64,000 nucleotides of DNA, taken from Diadema setosum. Lineage: Eukaryota > Echinodermata > Echinoidea > Diadematoida > Diadematidae. Location of the stretch: positions 6,934,501 to 6,998,500 of the forward strand of contig CM067064.1 of NCBI GenBank assembly GCA_033980235.1. The letters are read 5' to 3'. This document shows, one piece after another, positions 1 through 61,336 of this stretch (positions within the stretch are counted from its first letter, which is position 1; each line of letters starts with the position of its first letter). The translations under genes and the position numbers were made by a program. Below the pieces are notes generated by a model. That model searched no databases. It saw nothing but the letters and a program-made list of their open reading frames with translations, and had not been told where the DNA came from.

Positions 1-838
1 CGGTCAAAACTCTGTGCAGAAGTTTTGAAGCCCTCACCTAGTGCCATCACATAAAGCAAACGGAATCGAAATCGGGTTAGAAATGGCGAAGGAGTAGCAT
101 TTTGTATCAAAATGTACAATATAGGTCAAAAATCAAGGTCAAAGGTCAAAGAAGTCAAAGGTCAAAATTCTGTGAAGAAGTTTGGAAGCTCTCACCTAGT
201 GCCATCACATAAAGCAAACGGAATCGAAATCGGGTTAGAAATGGCGAAGGAGTAGCATTTTGTATCAAAATGTACAATATAGGTCAAAAATCAAGGTCAA
301 AGGTCAAAGAAGTCAACGGTCAAAACTCTGTGCAGAAGTTTTGAAGCCCTCACCTAGTGCCATCACATAAAGCAAACGGAATCGAAATCGGGTTAGAAAT
401 GGCGAAGGAGTAGCATTTTGTATCAAAATGTACAACATAGGTCAAAAATCAAGGTCAAAGGTCAAAGAAGTCAAAGGTCAAAATTCTGTGTAGAAGTTTT
501 GAAGCCCTCACCTAGTACCATCACATAAAGCAAACGGAATCGAAATCGGGTTAGAAATGACGAAGGAGTAGCATTTTGTAGCAAAATGTACAATATAGGT
601 CAAAGGTCAAAGTCAAAGGTCACAACTGAAATTCTGTGTAGAAGTTTCAAAGCTCCCATGTAGTGCTATCATATAAAGGAAACAGAATCAAAACTGGCTC
701 ATGACAGAGAAGTAGCAAATTGAACATTTTGATCACACACGGACGCACAGACGGACGGACGGACAGACGGACACACACACGTACAGAGCCCGTTTCTAAG
801 TCCCCTGCTCGAACTCGTTTGGCGGGGACAAAAAAAAA
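1..838. repeat. 158-bp tandem repeat plus tail (family H)
   Basis: Tandem array with an exact 158-base period: the phrase GTGCCATCAC starts at 41, 199 and 357, with a variant at 515. A diverged fifth unit of about 148 bases starts at 663. The array runs off the left edge of the window. Each full unit carries AGGTCAAAGGTCA (136-148, 294-306, 452-464), a perfect match to the nuclear-receptor DR1 consensus. The array ends in a GGAC-rich stretch (735-772) and a short inverted-type terminus with TTTGGCGGGGACA followed by A-tract. This is the same layout as the other paragraph elements in the window, so I read it as the 3' part of one. Confidence 0.85.
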
Positions 839-840
839 AA

Positions 841-1828
841 ATTAGAAATGTCGCTATGGTGACCGTTATGCCTCTGCCATAATGCATGATTCTCCTAATA
901 GGTCTATATAACATGTGGACAATGTGTGATTACATTTTCACAAAATTGGCAAAATATTAAAACAACATCTTTGTCACAAATGTGTCGAATGTTCACCTTC
1001 CTTGACCTAGGTTTAATTGGATGAATGGGAGAGCATGCATTTGGGGATTTTTACTTTTACTTGACTTGGACCCTTTCATAAGTTTATGCATTGAGTAATT
1101 TTCAGGGTACGGAGAAAAAGTGCAATTTCTGTATTGAATAGGAAATTGTTACCATTTTCATCTGACCTTTGATCCTTTACCTTTGAACCTTAAATTCATA
1201 AGAGAATCACTGTTAGGCAGAACATGAATAAATATGTACTAAGTTTCAAGATGAGCCACTTTCGAGTATGGAGGAAGAGGTAAAGTTCAGCACTTTCACT
1301 TGATTTCTTACCTTTGAACTTTGACCTTTTTGGTCAACAAAAAAAACTTCCTAGAGAATCTCTATTGGGTTATACATGCATATACCAAATAAAAAAAATA
1401 AATAGTAAAATTCTGAAGTGTTGCCCTTGACTTTTAACCCCTGACCTTTGACCCCATGAACCCAAAATTCCCTAGATACTCACTGCCAGTCAGTACATGC
1501 ATACATACCATGTTCCATGAAGATACCATGAACCATTTCCAAGATATGGAGATAAAAGTAAAATTTAAACAATTTCACTCGACCTTTGACCTTTAACCTC
1601 ATGACCACAAACTTTCACCAGAGAATCTTAATTAAGCATGTGCACCCAAAAGTTGACAAGCACAACTTCACCCCCTAATACACATACATACCGAGTTCCA
1701 TTAGCCTAAGATACCTCAAAAGGTTTTTTTAGTTACGCTGTCCACAAAATTCATTACAGACGGACGGAAGGACAGACAACCCGAAAACATAATGCCTCCG
1801 GCACCACTTCGTGGCGGAGGCATAAAAA
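841..1828 (+). mobile_element. Paragraph element family G, copy 1
   Basis: About 990 bases. It begins TAGAAATGTCGCTATGG, then ATGCCTCTGCCATAATG, and ends with GACGG repeats and TGGCGGAGGCATAAAA, so the two ends form a short inverted repeat (GCCTCYGCCA / TGGCGGAGGC). The interior is a series of diverged paragraphs of about 140-160 bases, each containing phrases such as TGACCTTTGACC and ATACATGCATACA. Three further copies lie at 29,008, 38,403 and 46,857. No ORF of note. The class of element is unknown to me; copy number and shared ends show it is mobile. Confidence 0.7.
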
Positions 1829-2378
1829 AGCTAGGTTTATTCACACACAATTGAAAAGCACAAGTTGAATCGCAATTCAAATCATGCTTTTTGAGCTCTG
1901 GTTCACACACACACAGGCAAGAAAAGATCTCAATCTACATCGCATTGGTTCACAAAGGGAAATCCTGACTCAATTACATCGGTTTGCGTTCATTCACAAT
2001 TTGCACCGCTAATAATCCCAACTATACAGAGAGAAGGCATGACTATTTCAGAAACATTGCACTTTTAGTGGTGCGCGGACTGCAATTTTCAATCTATTAG
2101 TTACAATTATTATGTTTATACACGCAAAAAGGCCGGTGTTTTTGTACTGATGGATTCAAATTACAACCAGATATAATATAACCAGATATAATCAGGAATA
2201 TTGGTGGCTGTGAGAGTGGGTGCGGGCATCCACTCTCAAAGGTGAGCACAGTTTTTCCCAATTCACAAAATTCTTCCCTCCAGATGTTTTCATTGCAACT
2301 GATTGACAAATTGCCCAACATCGACATAAAAAGAGATAATGATCAAAAAGTAATAATTTCAAAACAAATAATGAACGT
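1829..2378. other. Non-coding, mostly featureless
   Basis: No exon or complete repeat recognised. Bases about 2,290-2,335 match the terminal segment of the SINE-like composites at 39.8 and 50.7 kb (phrase CAACTGATTGACAAATTGCC), so a SINE fragment is present. The short ORFs here show no protein similarity I recognise. Confidence 0.5.
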
Positions 2379-2382
2379 TTAA

Positions 2383-2760
2383 AGGACAAGTTTACCTTCA
2401 TATACACAAAATTTCATTTTTGGGGAAAGAAGTACACATTTCCTTGATTTGTTACTGTCGTACGTTAACGGTAACATTATTCCCCGCCTTCTAAAAGAGG
2501 GAAGTCAAGTGCTCTTTTTTATGCTCAAAAAAAAAAAAAAAATGTTGAATTTCATGTATATTTTTTTAATATCATTCCATGTATATAACACCACAAGCTG
2601 CACTGTACCAGTCATTTTATCAAGCAATGGCGGAACTGAAACTTCAAAAATTCACAACTTTTTGAACAGATTGTCTGATTTTCCTCAAACTTACACTGAC
2701 ATATTCTACTTTATTGCTGCATTCTCTCAATCCATAAGTATATTAAGGTGTACTTGTCCT
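2383..2760. mobile_element. TTAA palindromic MITE, family D, copy 1
   Basis: Left end TTAA then AGGACAAGTTTACCTTCAT; right end the inverse, GGTGTACTTGTCCT, followed by TTGA instead of TTAA. Terminal inverted repeats and TTAA target suggest a non-autonomous piggyBac-like element. Other copies are at 15,647 and 45,852. The ORFs predicted inside it are by-products of the palindrome. Confidence 0.65.
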
Positions 2761-2929
2761 TTGATATAATAATACTAATATTAGAGAGTGAGAGAATGAA
2801 CGTGAGAGGAAAGAGAATAAAGAGAGGAAGGAAAAGACAGAGAGGAGAAAAAGAAAGAGGAGAGAGAGAGATGGAGGGAAGAAGGAGGAGACAAGATACT
2901 AAAAAAGGTGAACAGAAAATGACACCTAC

Positions 2930-52740
<49,811 letters not shown>

Positions 52741-54792
52741 CTGCAGATATTAGTATAAAAAAGGGGGAAATTATATATCATGCACAGACACACTAATTGT
52801 AATAGATCGGACTGTTGCTTAAAGGAAAGAGTTTAGTTATCATAATTTCACAAAATGAAAACTAGCATACCTGATAGGAAGAGTTAAGAAGAAAAAAAGG
52901 AGGAAATATTGATTTATACTAAAGTTTGCCTGTCCATCTGGCACCTTGCCATTTCAGTGGAGTCAGATTAAAAGAATTAAAGGAGAAAGTAATAAAAAGA
53001 TTTGTGAGATTGCCACACAAAGGTACAAAAGGGTCCTTATGTGCATTGTGACGTATTTTGTGTTACCACAATGTTTGTTTTTTTTGTGAGAAATCTGAAA
53101 AAAAAAAACCAGAAATGAAACTGAAAAGTAATTTTCTCTGTACAACTGCATCAACTTATTAAAAGGACATGCATGCAAGCACACAATGTTATACGAGTGA
53201 AATACATTGTAGAACTATCATGACTTGTATGGGATAGTGTTTGCTGCTGCATGAGATTATGATTTTGCCCTATCAAAAATAAAGTGGACACACGGAATTT
53301 TAGTGGCTACTGTATGCATGTAGATCTCCAGCAAAAGATTAAGTTATTAAGTTGCAAATTGCTGAGATCCATTAAATCTGTACAAAATCAGAAACTCATA
53401 CATGATTGTCAGTTTGTTGACAAGGAAGGTGGAACTTCACAGAGAAACGAGAGTGCTCAATGGAAGAATCAAAGATTTAGGCCTAGCAGATTATTATAGA
53501 TCTATGCCAGAATAACTTTGAATTTCGACACCCTAACAGTATTGACACGTTGCTTTATATGCAGCTGTACCGGGTATGACAGCAGACCACGTAGGTATTC
53601 GTATCAGCTAGCGTTTAATAACGGTTAGAGATCTTGCCCGAAAGATCAGTCTGTATCTGCTGGTCGTCGGGAATATGTTCCGCGGAGACTGCGTCTCGCT
53701 TCACGCATCCCTTCCTATACAAGGAGAGCAATAATGTAAAAAAAAAACCAACAACAACAACAACAACAAAACAAAAACAAAACATAAAAGACTCCTCGCG
53801 ATCCCGACAGACGGACCTTTCTGTCTACTAGTAATGTACTAACGTTAGAGATGTAGCTACTTATGAGTATTTCAATCTCTGGACAGCTCAGGAACACTCG
53901 ATCAGCACGGCGGCCACGGTGTGTCACGCGTGAATAGACCCAGCACTATGTCGCTGTTATATACAGTGTAATACGTTTTTAGCTCCATCAGCTGTATGCA
54001 AGCCACACAGCGTCTGGTCCCTGGTCGGGCGAGATGATGACGGGCAGACAGATGCTATTTTAGGCCGTGAGAGGCGGGAATACGAAACCAGTGTTGGAAA
54101 CTGTGAGGCGCTCTCTGCAGATACCAGAGATCGATGACGGAGTAGAAGCGAGGCAGGCAAAATGAGGATGTCCCAAATATCGGAGACGATGTTAGCGACT
54201 TTTATTTCCCTTCAAAGGGAAAGTCCCTTCAAAGGCGACTAGCCGTATGGTAGCACTACTACACATCGACCACACCCTTTTTGAAACCGACCGCGTAGTT
54301 TTGGCGCACAGAATGCTTAGTACGCACTGCACTGCGCGCAGAGCACAAAAATGTATCGGCTTTGACCGTTGATGAGGAATAATAATCACTAATTGATGGG
54401 AAAACGCGAAAATTCACTGTTCATTAATGGTTTTAATCAAAGAAAAAAAAATCGAACGAATATTTTAACCGAATCGTAATATAATGTGATTTAAATGCAT
54501 TTTCTAAAAAGCTTCTAGCTTACAACACGGTTTTTTAACTCGGTTTGTGTGCATTCTTTCAATACAAAAGCAGCGGTCGATCTAAAAAAAAAAAAAAGGA
54601 GCGGCACCGCGGGGAGCTGAAAAGAGGCCACCAAGTTCGACGGCGATATTTTTGCACTGAAACTTCGAATTGAACAGGGAACAACAGCATTTGATAATGC
54701 TGGATTTTCTCATAACACGCAGCTGGTCATGTTTTTACGTGAATTTCAGTGTTAAATATTCTTATCAGGCAAATAGAAATTAAAGGCGGTCG
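52741..54792. other. Upstream region, no exon found
   Basis: No SRCR exon and no convincing signal-peptide ORF with a phase-1 donor on the minus strand. Bases 53,550-54,400 have more CpG than the introns and a TATATAA on the minus strand at 53,957-53,963, which could mark a promoter, but nothing downstream of it looks like a first exon. TCCCTTTGAAGGGA near 54,207-54,225 is a small palindrome. Confidence 0.4.
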
Positions 54793-56595
54793 ATGAGTAG
54801 TAGGACCAACCATACAAGCGAAGATCGTAAAAGTGTACGATCTTTGGTAGGATCGATGGGATGGGGGGTATACCCGGTTGGGTGTCCGGACTTCATCAAA
54901 CACAACAGGACTGATAATACAGGAATAAGGGAACTGAAAAGTGATGGTATTACGATCACTGATCCAATTACAAAAGCTGAAGCATTGAACCAACAGTTCA
55001 AAAGTGTTTTCACCAAGGAAACTCCCATACCGAATGACTTACTACCGGAAACCTCAGACTTTGAAGAAATGGAGGATATTTTGTTTACATCAAAGGGTGT
55101 AGAGAAGTTGCTTTGTGGTTTGAAGACATACAAGGCCCCTGGACCGGATGGTATAACTCCACGAGTCTTGAAGCAGCTGGCAAAAATTCTGGCTCCAATT
55201 CTTTGCAATATATTCCGGTTGTCATATGAATTAAGTGAAATACCAAATGATTGGCGTGAAGCAAATGTTGTACCAGTCTACAAGAAAGGTAATCGATCTA
55301 CTCCTGTAAACTACCGCCCCATTTCGCTGACATGTATTTGCTGTAAACTAATGGAACACGTTTTAGCCAGCAAAATTATGAAGCACGGGGACGAAAATAA
55401 CATCATTTTTCCCCTACAATATGGCTTCCGTAAGAACATGTCATGTGAACAACAATTACTTGGTTTCACAAGCGATTTACAAAGGAACTTGGATGCAGGT
55501 CGTCAAACGGATGTTATTGTCATGGATTTTTCAAAAGCTTTTGACAAGGTTGGACATGAGCGGCTTTTACGTAAACTGGACTACTACGGTATCAGGGGGA
55601 AAAACCTGAAATGGATTCAAAGTTTTCTCAATGGAAGAAGCCAGAGGGTTGTTTTGGATGGTAAATCTTCTTCAGTAGCGGTAGGATCTGGAGTGCCTCA
55701 GGGGTCGGTTCTTGGGCCTTGCCTCTTTCTGCTTTACATCAATGACTTGCCTGATGGTCTCGCGTCAAAGGTTCGCCTTTTTGCCGATGATGCAATTTCT
55801 TACATGACCATTGACAATCAACATCATACGCAAAATCTTCAAGAGGACCTAAACAAAATTGGTGACTGGGCGAAAAAATGGATGATGGATTTGAACACAG
55901 ATAAGTGCAAGGTTTTGACAATATCCAGGAAAAGAAGTAAGGTAGTACAACACGTGTATCATCTAAATAACGCCCCTCTTGAATCTGTTGAATCCGTGAA
56001 GTACTTGGGTGTAACCATTACTTCTGATTTGAAGTGGACCCAACACATCAATAATACTGTCAATAAAGCCAATAACGTGCTTGCATTTCTAAAACGCAAT
56101 CTTCGCATAAAATCTTCTGATGTTAAAGCCACAGCTTACAAAACGTTGGTTCGACCAATTGTTGAGTATGCTTCTACAGTTTGGGACCCATCCACCAAGA
56201 ACCTAATCCACCAAGTGGAAATGGTCCAGAGAAGAGCTGCGCGATTCACTTTAAATCGCTACCATAACACCTCAAGTGTCACCAAAATGCTACAAGAACT
56301 TGATTGGACCACTCTGGAACAGCGCAGAGAAAATGACAGGCTAATTATGATGTACAAAATACACAATAATCTTACTCCTCTTTCAGCACAGGACTATATT
56401 ATCAAACAGGCTACTCAGTTAACGAGAGCCTCGCAACCACACTCCTATCAGGTACCATATTCGAGAACTGAATCGCATCGCCATTCGTTCTTCCCAAGAA
56501 CTGTAAGGAACTGGAATTCCCTGTCGTCAGACATTGTTTCTGCGCCATCTGTGGGATCATTTCGAAACCGTCTAACGGTTGATCACAGTGGCTAG
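54793..56595 (+). CDS. Non-LTR retrotransposon reverse transcriptase ORF (600 codons, intact RT)
   Basis: Continuous frame for a reverse transcriptase of CR1/jockey-like type: KAPGPDGITPRVLKQL (codons about 115-130), ANVVPVYKKGNRSTPVNYRP, PLQYGFRKNMSCEQQL, VIVMDFSKAFDKVGHERLL, GVPQGSVLGPCLFLLYINDL, catalytic FADD (codons 330-333), VKYLGVTITSDLKWTQHI, FPRTVRNWNSL. No endonuclease, so the element is 5'-truncated. Homology begins at about codon 34 (54,892); codons 1-33 come from pre-existing DNA. The 3' UTR ends in an (AAG)n tail near 56,709-56,731. Opposite strand to the host gene. The intact frame suggests recent insertion (inference). Confidence 0.9.
   Translation: MSSRTNHTSEDRKSVRSLVGSMGWGVYPVGCPDFIKHNRTDNTGIRELKSDGITITDPITKAEALNQQFKSVFTKETPIPNDLLPETSDFEEMEDILFTSKGVEKLLCGLKTYKAPGPDGITPRVLKQLAKILAPILCNIFRLSYELSEIPNDWREANVVPVYKKGNRSTPVNYRPISLTCICCKLMEHVLASKIMKHGDENNIIFPLQYGFRKNMSCEQQLLGFTSDLQRNLDAGRQTDVIVMDFSKAFDKVGHERLLRKLDYYGIRGKNLKWIQSFLNGRSQRVVLDGKSSSVAVGSGVPQGSVLGPCLFLLYINDLPDGLASKVRLFADDAISYMTIDNQHHTQNLQEDLNKIGDWAKKWMMDLNTDKCKVLTISRKRSKVVQHVYHLNNAPLESVESVKYLGVTITSDLKWTQHINNTVNKANNVLAFLKRNLRIKSSDVKATAYKTLVRPIVEYASTVWDPSTKNLIHQVEMVQRRAARFTLNRYHNTSSVTKMLQELDWTTLEQRRENDRLIMMYKIHNNLTPLSAQDYIIKQATQLTRASQPHSYQVPYSRTESHRHSFFPRTVRNWNSLSSDIVSAPSVGSFRNRLTVDHSG
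54868..54891. repeat. Inverted-repeat arm matching 63,413-63,439
   Basis: GTATACCCGGTTGGGTGTCC plus GGAC here; the inverse strand at 63,413-63,439 reads GTATACCCAGTCATTGGGTG then TCCGGAC. The reverse transcriptase homology begins at the very next base, so the LINE's 5' junction is here. Confidence 0.7.
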
Positions 56596-56732
56596 TTGTT
56601 TTCGTCAAATTTTCTATGTGCTTGTAAATATCTGTAAATAAATTGTACTATAATGTAAATAGCACCAGTCTGCAAGAATCTTCAGGCTATTGAAGGAGGC
56701 AGACTTAACCAGAAGAAGAAGAAGAAGAAGGA

Positions 56733-59700
56733 CTCTCGCGTACCTTACCGACTTGCTTATTTTACTTTGAATACGCATTTACGCACAGCTCCTCACTGTA
56801 CTGACAAACAACGTACTGTGTACTGTAGGCGCGTCATAATTGTCAAACCAGACGCACTTTACACAGTACGCGTCCGCGGTCCTAGATTCGCTGGACAATC
56901 TCCATGACATCGGATGGGACGAGGACCGCATCAAGAAGTTGGGGGTTTACCTTGACATCTAGGAACTCGCGACACATGCCTGCTCCGATGACCATAAATA
57001 TCATTGCTCATCGATTTCAAGGCTGAAGATTGCAGGGCTAAATGTTTGCGGTATTTCTAAGAAATGTGATTATGGCTTCCTACAAGATTTTGTCAAAAAG
57101 CATGATATCATTTGTCTCAGTGAAACTAAAACGGATTAGAATTATTCTGAGTACTTTCCTGGGTATCAATATGTGACGGCCCAGAAAAGAAACGTCTCTA
57201 TCCCCCTCAGCGGGACTCATGGGCTAGCAATAATTGTTTCTGAGAGATTCAAGGGCTGTTATGAAATTTTGAATCAGACTCAGTCTGATTCTATTTTGTG
57301 GATTAAACTTGACTTTTCTGGATTCTCTATTTTGATTGGCTCAGTGTATATTCCGCATGAAGGGTCAAAGTACTATACTGACGATATTTTTGACATAATC
57401 TTGAATGATTGTACCACTCTGCGGGCTAAATACGATCTCCCGTTTTTGTTGGTAGGAGACTTCAATGCCAGAACAGGGATACTTGGTGATTTTCTTACAG
57501 TGGAAGATGAGATTCAAAATGAAATTGGTTTGTCATTTATATCCGAGAATATAACTGATCCTCAATCTGAACTTGAATTGCTTGGTATTTGTACTAAAAG
57601 GTTCAACAATGATCGTCATGTTAATAATAACGGTCATAGATTACTAGATCTTTGCAAAAATATGGATATACATAATAGTGAATGGCAGATTCGGTGATGA
57701 TTTCGGTATTGGTCGTTTAACATGTGGCAGTGCCAGTACTGTTGATTATGCTTTGGCATCTCCCGAAGTGTTCACAAAAATTGAAAATTTCTCCATCGGT
57801 ACTTTTGATAAATTTCTATCAGACAAACACTGTCCGATTTCACTCGAAATTGTCAATAAATTTGCTCATGCTGTAGAAAGATCTACTGAAAATTATAATG
57901 TTTTTAGAACAGACGTAGGTAATTGTAATGATGAAAAGTCAATCAAGATCAAATGGGAGGATAAGAAAAGAAATATGTTCGTTCAAAATTTTGATGATGC
58001 AGAAATACTTGCATCAATAGATTACATAGAGACACTTGCTAAAGGAAACATCTCTCAAAGTGAAATTGATAAGATCGCTGGTAATCTACGTAATATCTAT
58101 TTAGATGCTGCAGATGCGTGTAATATGGTTATTGAGTCTAAAGCAAAGAATTTCAAGGCACGCCGAAACAAATTTCACGCAAATTCTTGGTTTGATAAAG
58201 AATGTTCTGATGCAAGAAAAGATTTCATACGAGCAAGAAATGTCTTCCGTCGAACTAAAACTGATCATAGTGAGAGTGAAATGAAACGTAAAAGTAAACT
58301 GTACAAAAATGTTATTCGTTTAAAGAAGCAAAATCATACCTGGCAATTAAATTCAGCGTTAAGGAATTTAAAAAGTTCAAATCCGAAAGATTATTGGAAA
58401 CTTATTAATAGGAAGAATAGATACTGTGAAACATCTCAAGAACTATCATCGCGTGATTTTTATGATCATTTTAAAAGTTTGGGTAGTGGTAACGTACGAT
58501 CTTATGATGCTGGTATTGAAGCACTGCTTAATGAAATGTCAAATGAAGAATTAGACAGAGAGATTGAAATATCGGAAGTTGTCAATCAAATGAAACGACT
58601 TAAGAATAACAAGGCACCAGGCCTTGATTTGATTTTGAATGAACTTCTGAAGAATAGTTCAAAAATTTGGTCAAGTTGATAACCAAATTGTTTAATCTTA
58701 TATTCGACAGTGGCATTGTCCCAACAGATTGGGTAAACGGTTTGATAAAACCATTGTATAAAGGGAAGGGCTCACGAGATTGTGTTGACAACTACAGAGG
58801 TATTACATTATTGAGCTGTGTTGGGAAGTTATTCACAGCAGTATTAAATGATAGAGTAACTTTGTTTGTAGAATCACAATGCCTGTTAGGAGAGGAACAA
58901 GCTGGTTTTAGATGCGGATATTCAACTATGGACCATGTATTTTCATTACATGCTATTCTTGATTTTTATTTACAGAGAAGGAAAAGGGTGTATACAGCTT
59001 TTGTTGATTACAAAAAAGCATTCGATTTGGTTGATAGATCTTCACTGTGGTTGAAATTGTTTGACCATGGAATTAATGGTAAATTACTCCGGGTCGTTAA
59101 GGATATCTATAGAAAGTCAAAATCCTGCGTTTTTTACAACAATTCTAAATCAGATTTTTTTAAGAGTAACATAGGTGTAAAACAAGGCGAGAATTTATCA
59201 CCAATATTATTTTCGTTGTATTTAAACGATTTTTCGTCATTTCTGTCTCAGAGATACCCTGGCCTGGATTTTCTTTCATCAGGTATCAATGAAACGTGTT
59301 CTACCGAAGAAGTGATATGTTTGTTGATTTATTCACATTACTATATGCAGATGATACGATTGTGTTGGCTGAAAATGCTGAGGAACTCCAGTTAGCTCTT
59401 GATGCTTTATTTGATTATTGCCAATTGTGGCATCTGACCGTTAATACTACTAAGACTAAGATAGTTATTTTTTCCCGTGGAAAAGTTAGAACAGCTCCTA
59501 CCTTTCTTTTTGGAGGTGACAAAATTTGTGTCTGCGATGATTATGTTTACTTAGGAACGACGTTCAATTATAATAATAATTTTAAGAAAGCTATAAACAA
59601 ACAAGTAAGCCAAGCCAAAAGAGCGTTGTATTCCATGAAAAGTAAAATTTTACCTCTCCTCCTTCCAATCGACGTAAAACTAGAGTTATTCGAACATATG

Positions 59701-61197
59701 ATCATGCCTATTTTGCTTTACGGCAGTGAAATTTGGGGTTTTGAAGACCTCGCCCAAATTGAAACTTTCTTTTGTAGATATTGTAAGGAACTTCTTGGAT
59801 TACATAAGCGAACTCCGAATTGTATGGTTTACGGAGAAATAGGTAAAGATAGATTACAAAAAACAGTGACCCTTCGGATGTTAATGTTTTGGTTTAAACT
59901 TGTTAACAGTAAGATGTCAAAGATAGCGCATGTTTTGTATAATTTTCAATATGTTTTATCGGCGAGGCAAGAAAATTCGATGACATGGGTAATTAGGATA
60001 AAAAAAATATTTAACAACTTAGGTCTAACTGCAATTTGGAACAGCCAAGCATCACATCTCACTTTAGCTGGCTTTAAAAGTTTAGTTAGTACCAGATTAA
60101 ATGATATCTATAAACAAGAGTGGCATAGTAATGTAGACAAAAATTCTCAATGTTTAAATTATCGAATCTTTAAACAGGATCTTCATTTTGAGAAGTATTT
60201 TCGACACCTTAATGATTCACAGGCAAAAATTTTATGTAAATTCCGTTGCGCAAATCATAAACTGCCAATTGTTTCTGGAAGATACAATCAGATTCCAAGA
60301 AACGAAAGGTTTTGTACCCATTGTAATGAAGAGAAAATTGGTGATGAATTCCACTACCTTTTTCAGTGTAGACTCTTTAATGAACAACGAAAGAAATACT
60401 TAAAAAAATATTACTGGAAATACCCCAACACTATGAAGATGGATCAATTATTTAATTGTCAAAAGAAAACAGTCCTTTCCAATTTATCCAAGTTTTGTAA
60501 TTATATAATGACACATGTTTAGATTATTAGTATTTTTTATCCTTTTTGCAAATACTATACATGCCTTTTTTACAGGCTGTGCCTTCTTTACAATTGATAT
60601 GACGTAACTTATTTGTCTTTCCATTCTCTCCTCCTTTTTTCTTCCCCTGTCTACTTCTTCTTCTTCTCGTTCCCGTCTCCATATTTCCTTCATTCTTGTT
60701 CACTTAGCGTATGGATTCATTTCCGTATGTCTTTGCGTTTTTCTTTTTCTGTTTCTATTTTTTCTTTTTTTTTCCTGAACCAAAAGTCACTCGTATATGG
60801 TTTGTTAATTCACCAGTCTTATGTCCTTCTCACTCTCCCTCTTCACCTCCATATCCCTTCTCTCTCTCTCGTCATATTTTCCTTTCTTTGTTTAGTAGGT
60901 TTTTTTATTTTTTATTTTTTATTTTTATTTTTTTTAATTTTTTTTTTTAACCATATATCGTGTATATATTGTATATTTCTGTACATTTTTTTTTTCTTTT
61001 CATCAATCGCATTTCATTCTTATTTTTTGTTATAGTTGTTTTTATACACTTTTCAGAGTTATTTGCAATTATTATTTATTGATATTATAATGTGCTATAT
61101 GTTTTTTATTGGACTCCGATACCCAGAGTTTGGGTTGTGAGTAAATAAACTTTCAACTTTCAACTTTCAACTTTAAACTTTCAACTTTCAACTTTCA
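56733..61197 (+). mobile_element. Near-complete non-LTR retrotransposon (EN + RT), 4.5 kb
   Basis: Starts at about the end of the previous LINE tail and ends in a (CAACTTT)n tail at 61,150-61,197. Contains an APE-type endonuclease, a reverse transcriptase and a C-terminal CCHC motif; the 3' UTR (60,523-61,149) is T-rich with TTTGGGTTGTGAGTAAATAA just before the tail. The CAACTTT tail is like the inverse CAAACTT tail at 61,345. Clade not assigned. Confidence 0.82.
57026..60522 (+). pseudogene. Endonuclease-reverse transcriptase ORF2, broken
   Basis: Endonuclease: LKIAGLNVCGISKKCDYGFL at 57,023, ICLSETKTD, then a TAG stop at 57,137-57,139, then LLVGDFNARTG and (other frame) SDKHCPISLEI. Reverse transcriptase: NKAPGLDLILNELL, NYRGITLLSCVGKLF, EEQAGFRCGYSTMDHV, TAFVDYKKAFDLVDR, VKQGENLSPILFSLYLNDF, catalytic YADD at 59,344-59,355, DYVYLGTTFNYNNNF. 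C-terminal CTHCNEEKIGDEFHYLFQC zinc knuckle near 60,313. Three frame changes, near 57,675, 58,667 and 59,315, plus the stop make it non-functional. All catalytic motifs are still readable, so decay is recent (inference). Homology also runs upstream in frame to about 56,975. Confidence 0.88.
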
Positions 61198-61336
61198 ACC
61201 GAACTAAAACATAGTGGAATGCGTGTCCCTATTCCCAACATACACGAGACCGTGCAGCCAAATTAACGTGTTGCGTCGCCATCTTCTTAGGGCAATTTTT
61301 CCTTTATATGGAGTGCACACTTAGGCGCGGTCAGAC

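Noticed and set aside
1..660. CRISPR-like array
   Set aside because: The whole 158-base unit is repeated with no unique spacers, and the genome is eukaryotic.
2781..2929. C-terminal extension of D16 in the same ORF
   Set aside because: A good donor (GTAGGT) ends the domain at the same phase as all other exons, and the downstream ORF is Ser/Phe low-complexity from a GA-rich intron.
53715..54389. Minus-strand ORFs and a TATATAA motif as first exon and promoter of the SRCR gene
   Set aside because: None encodes a convincing signal peptide ending at a phase-1 GT donor; the TATA-like string alone is weak evidence.
60613..61035. 140-codon Phe/Ser-rich membrane protein ORF
   Set aside because: It lies in the T-rich 3' UTR of the non-LTR element; the hydrophobicity is due to poly(T).
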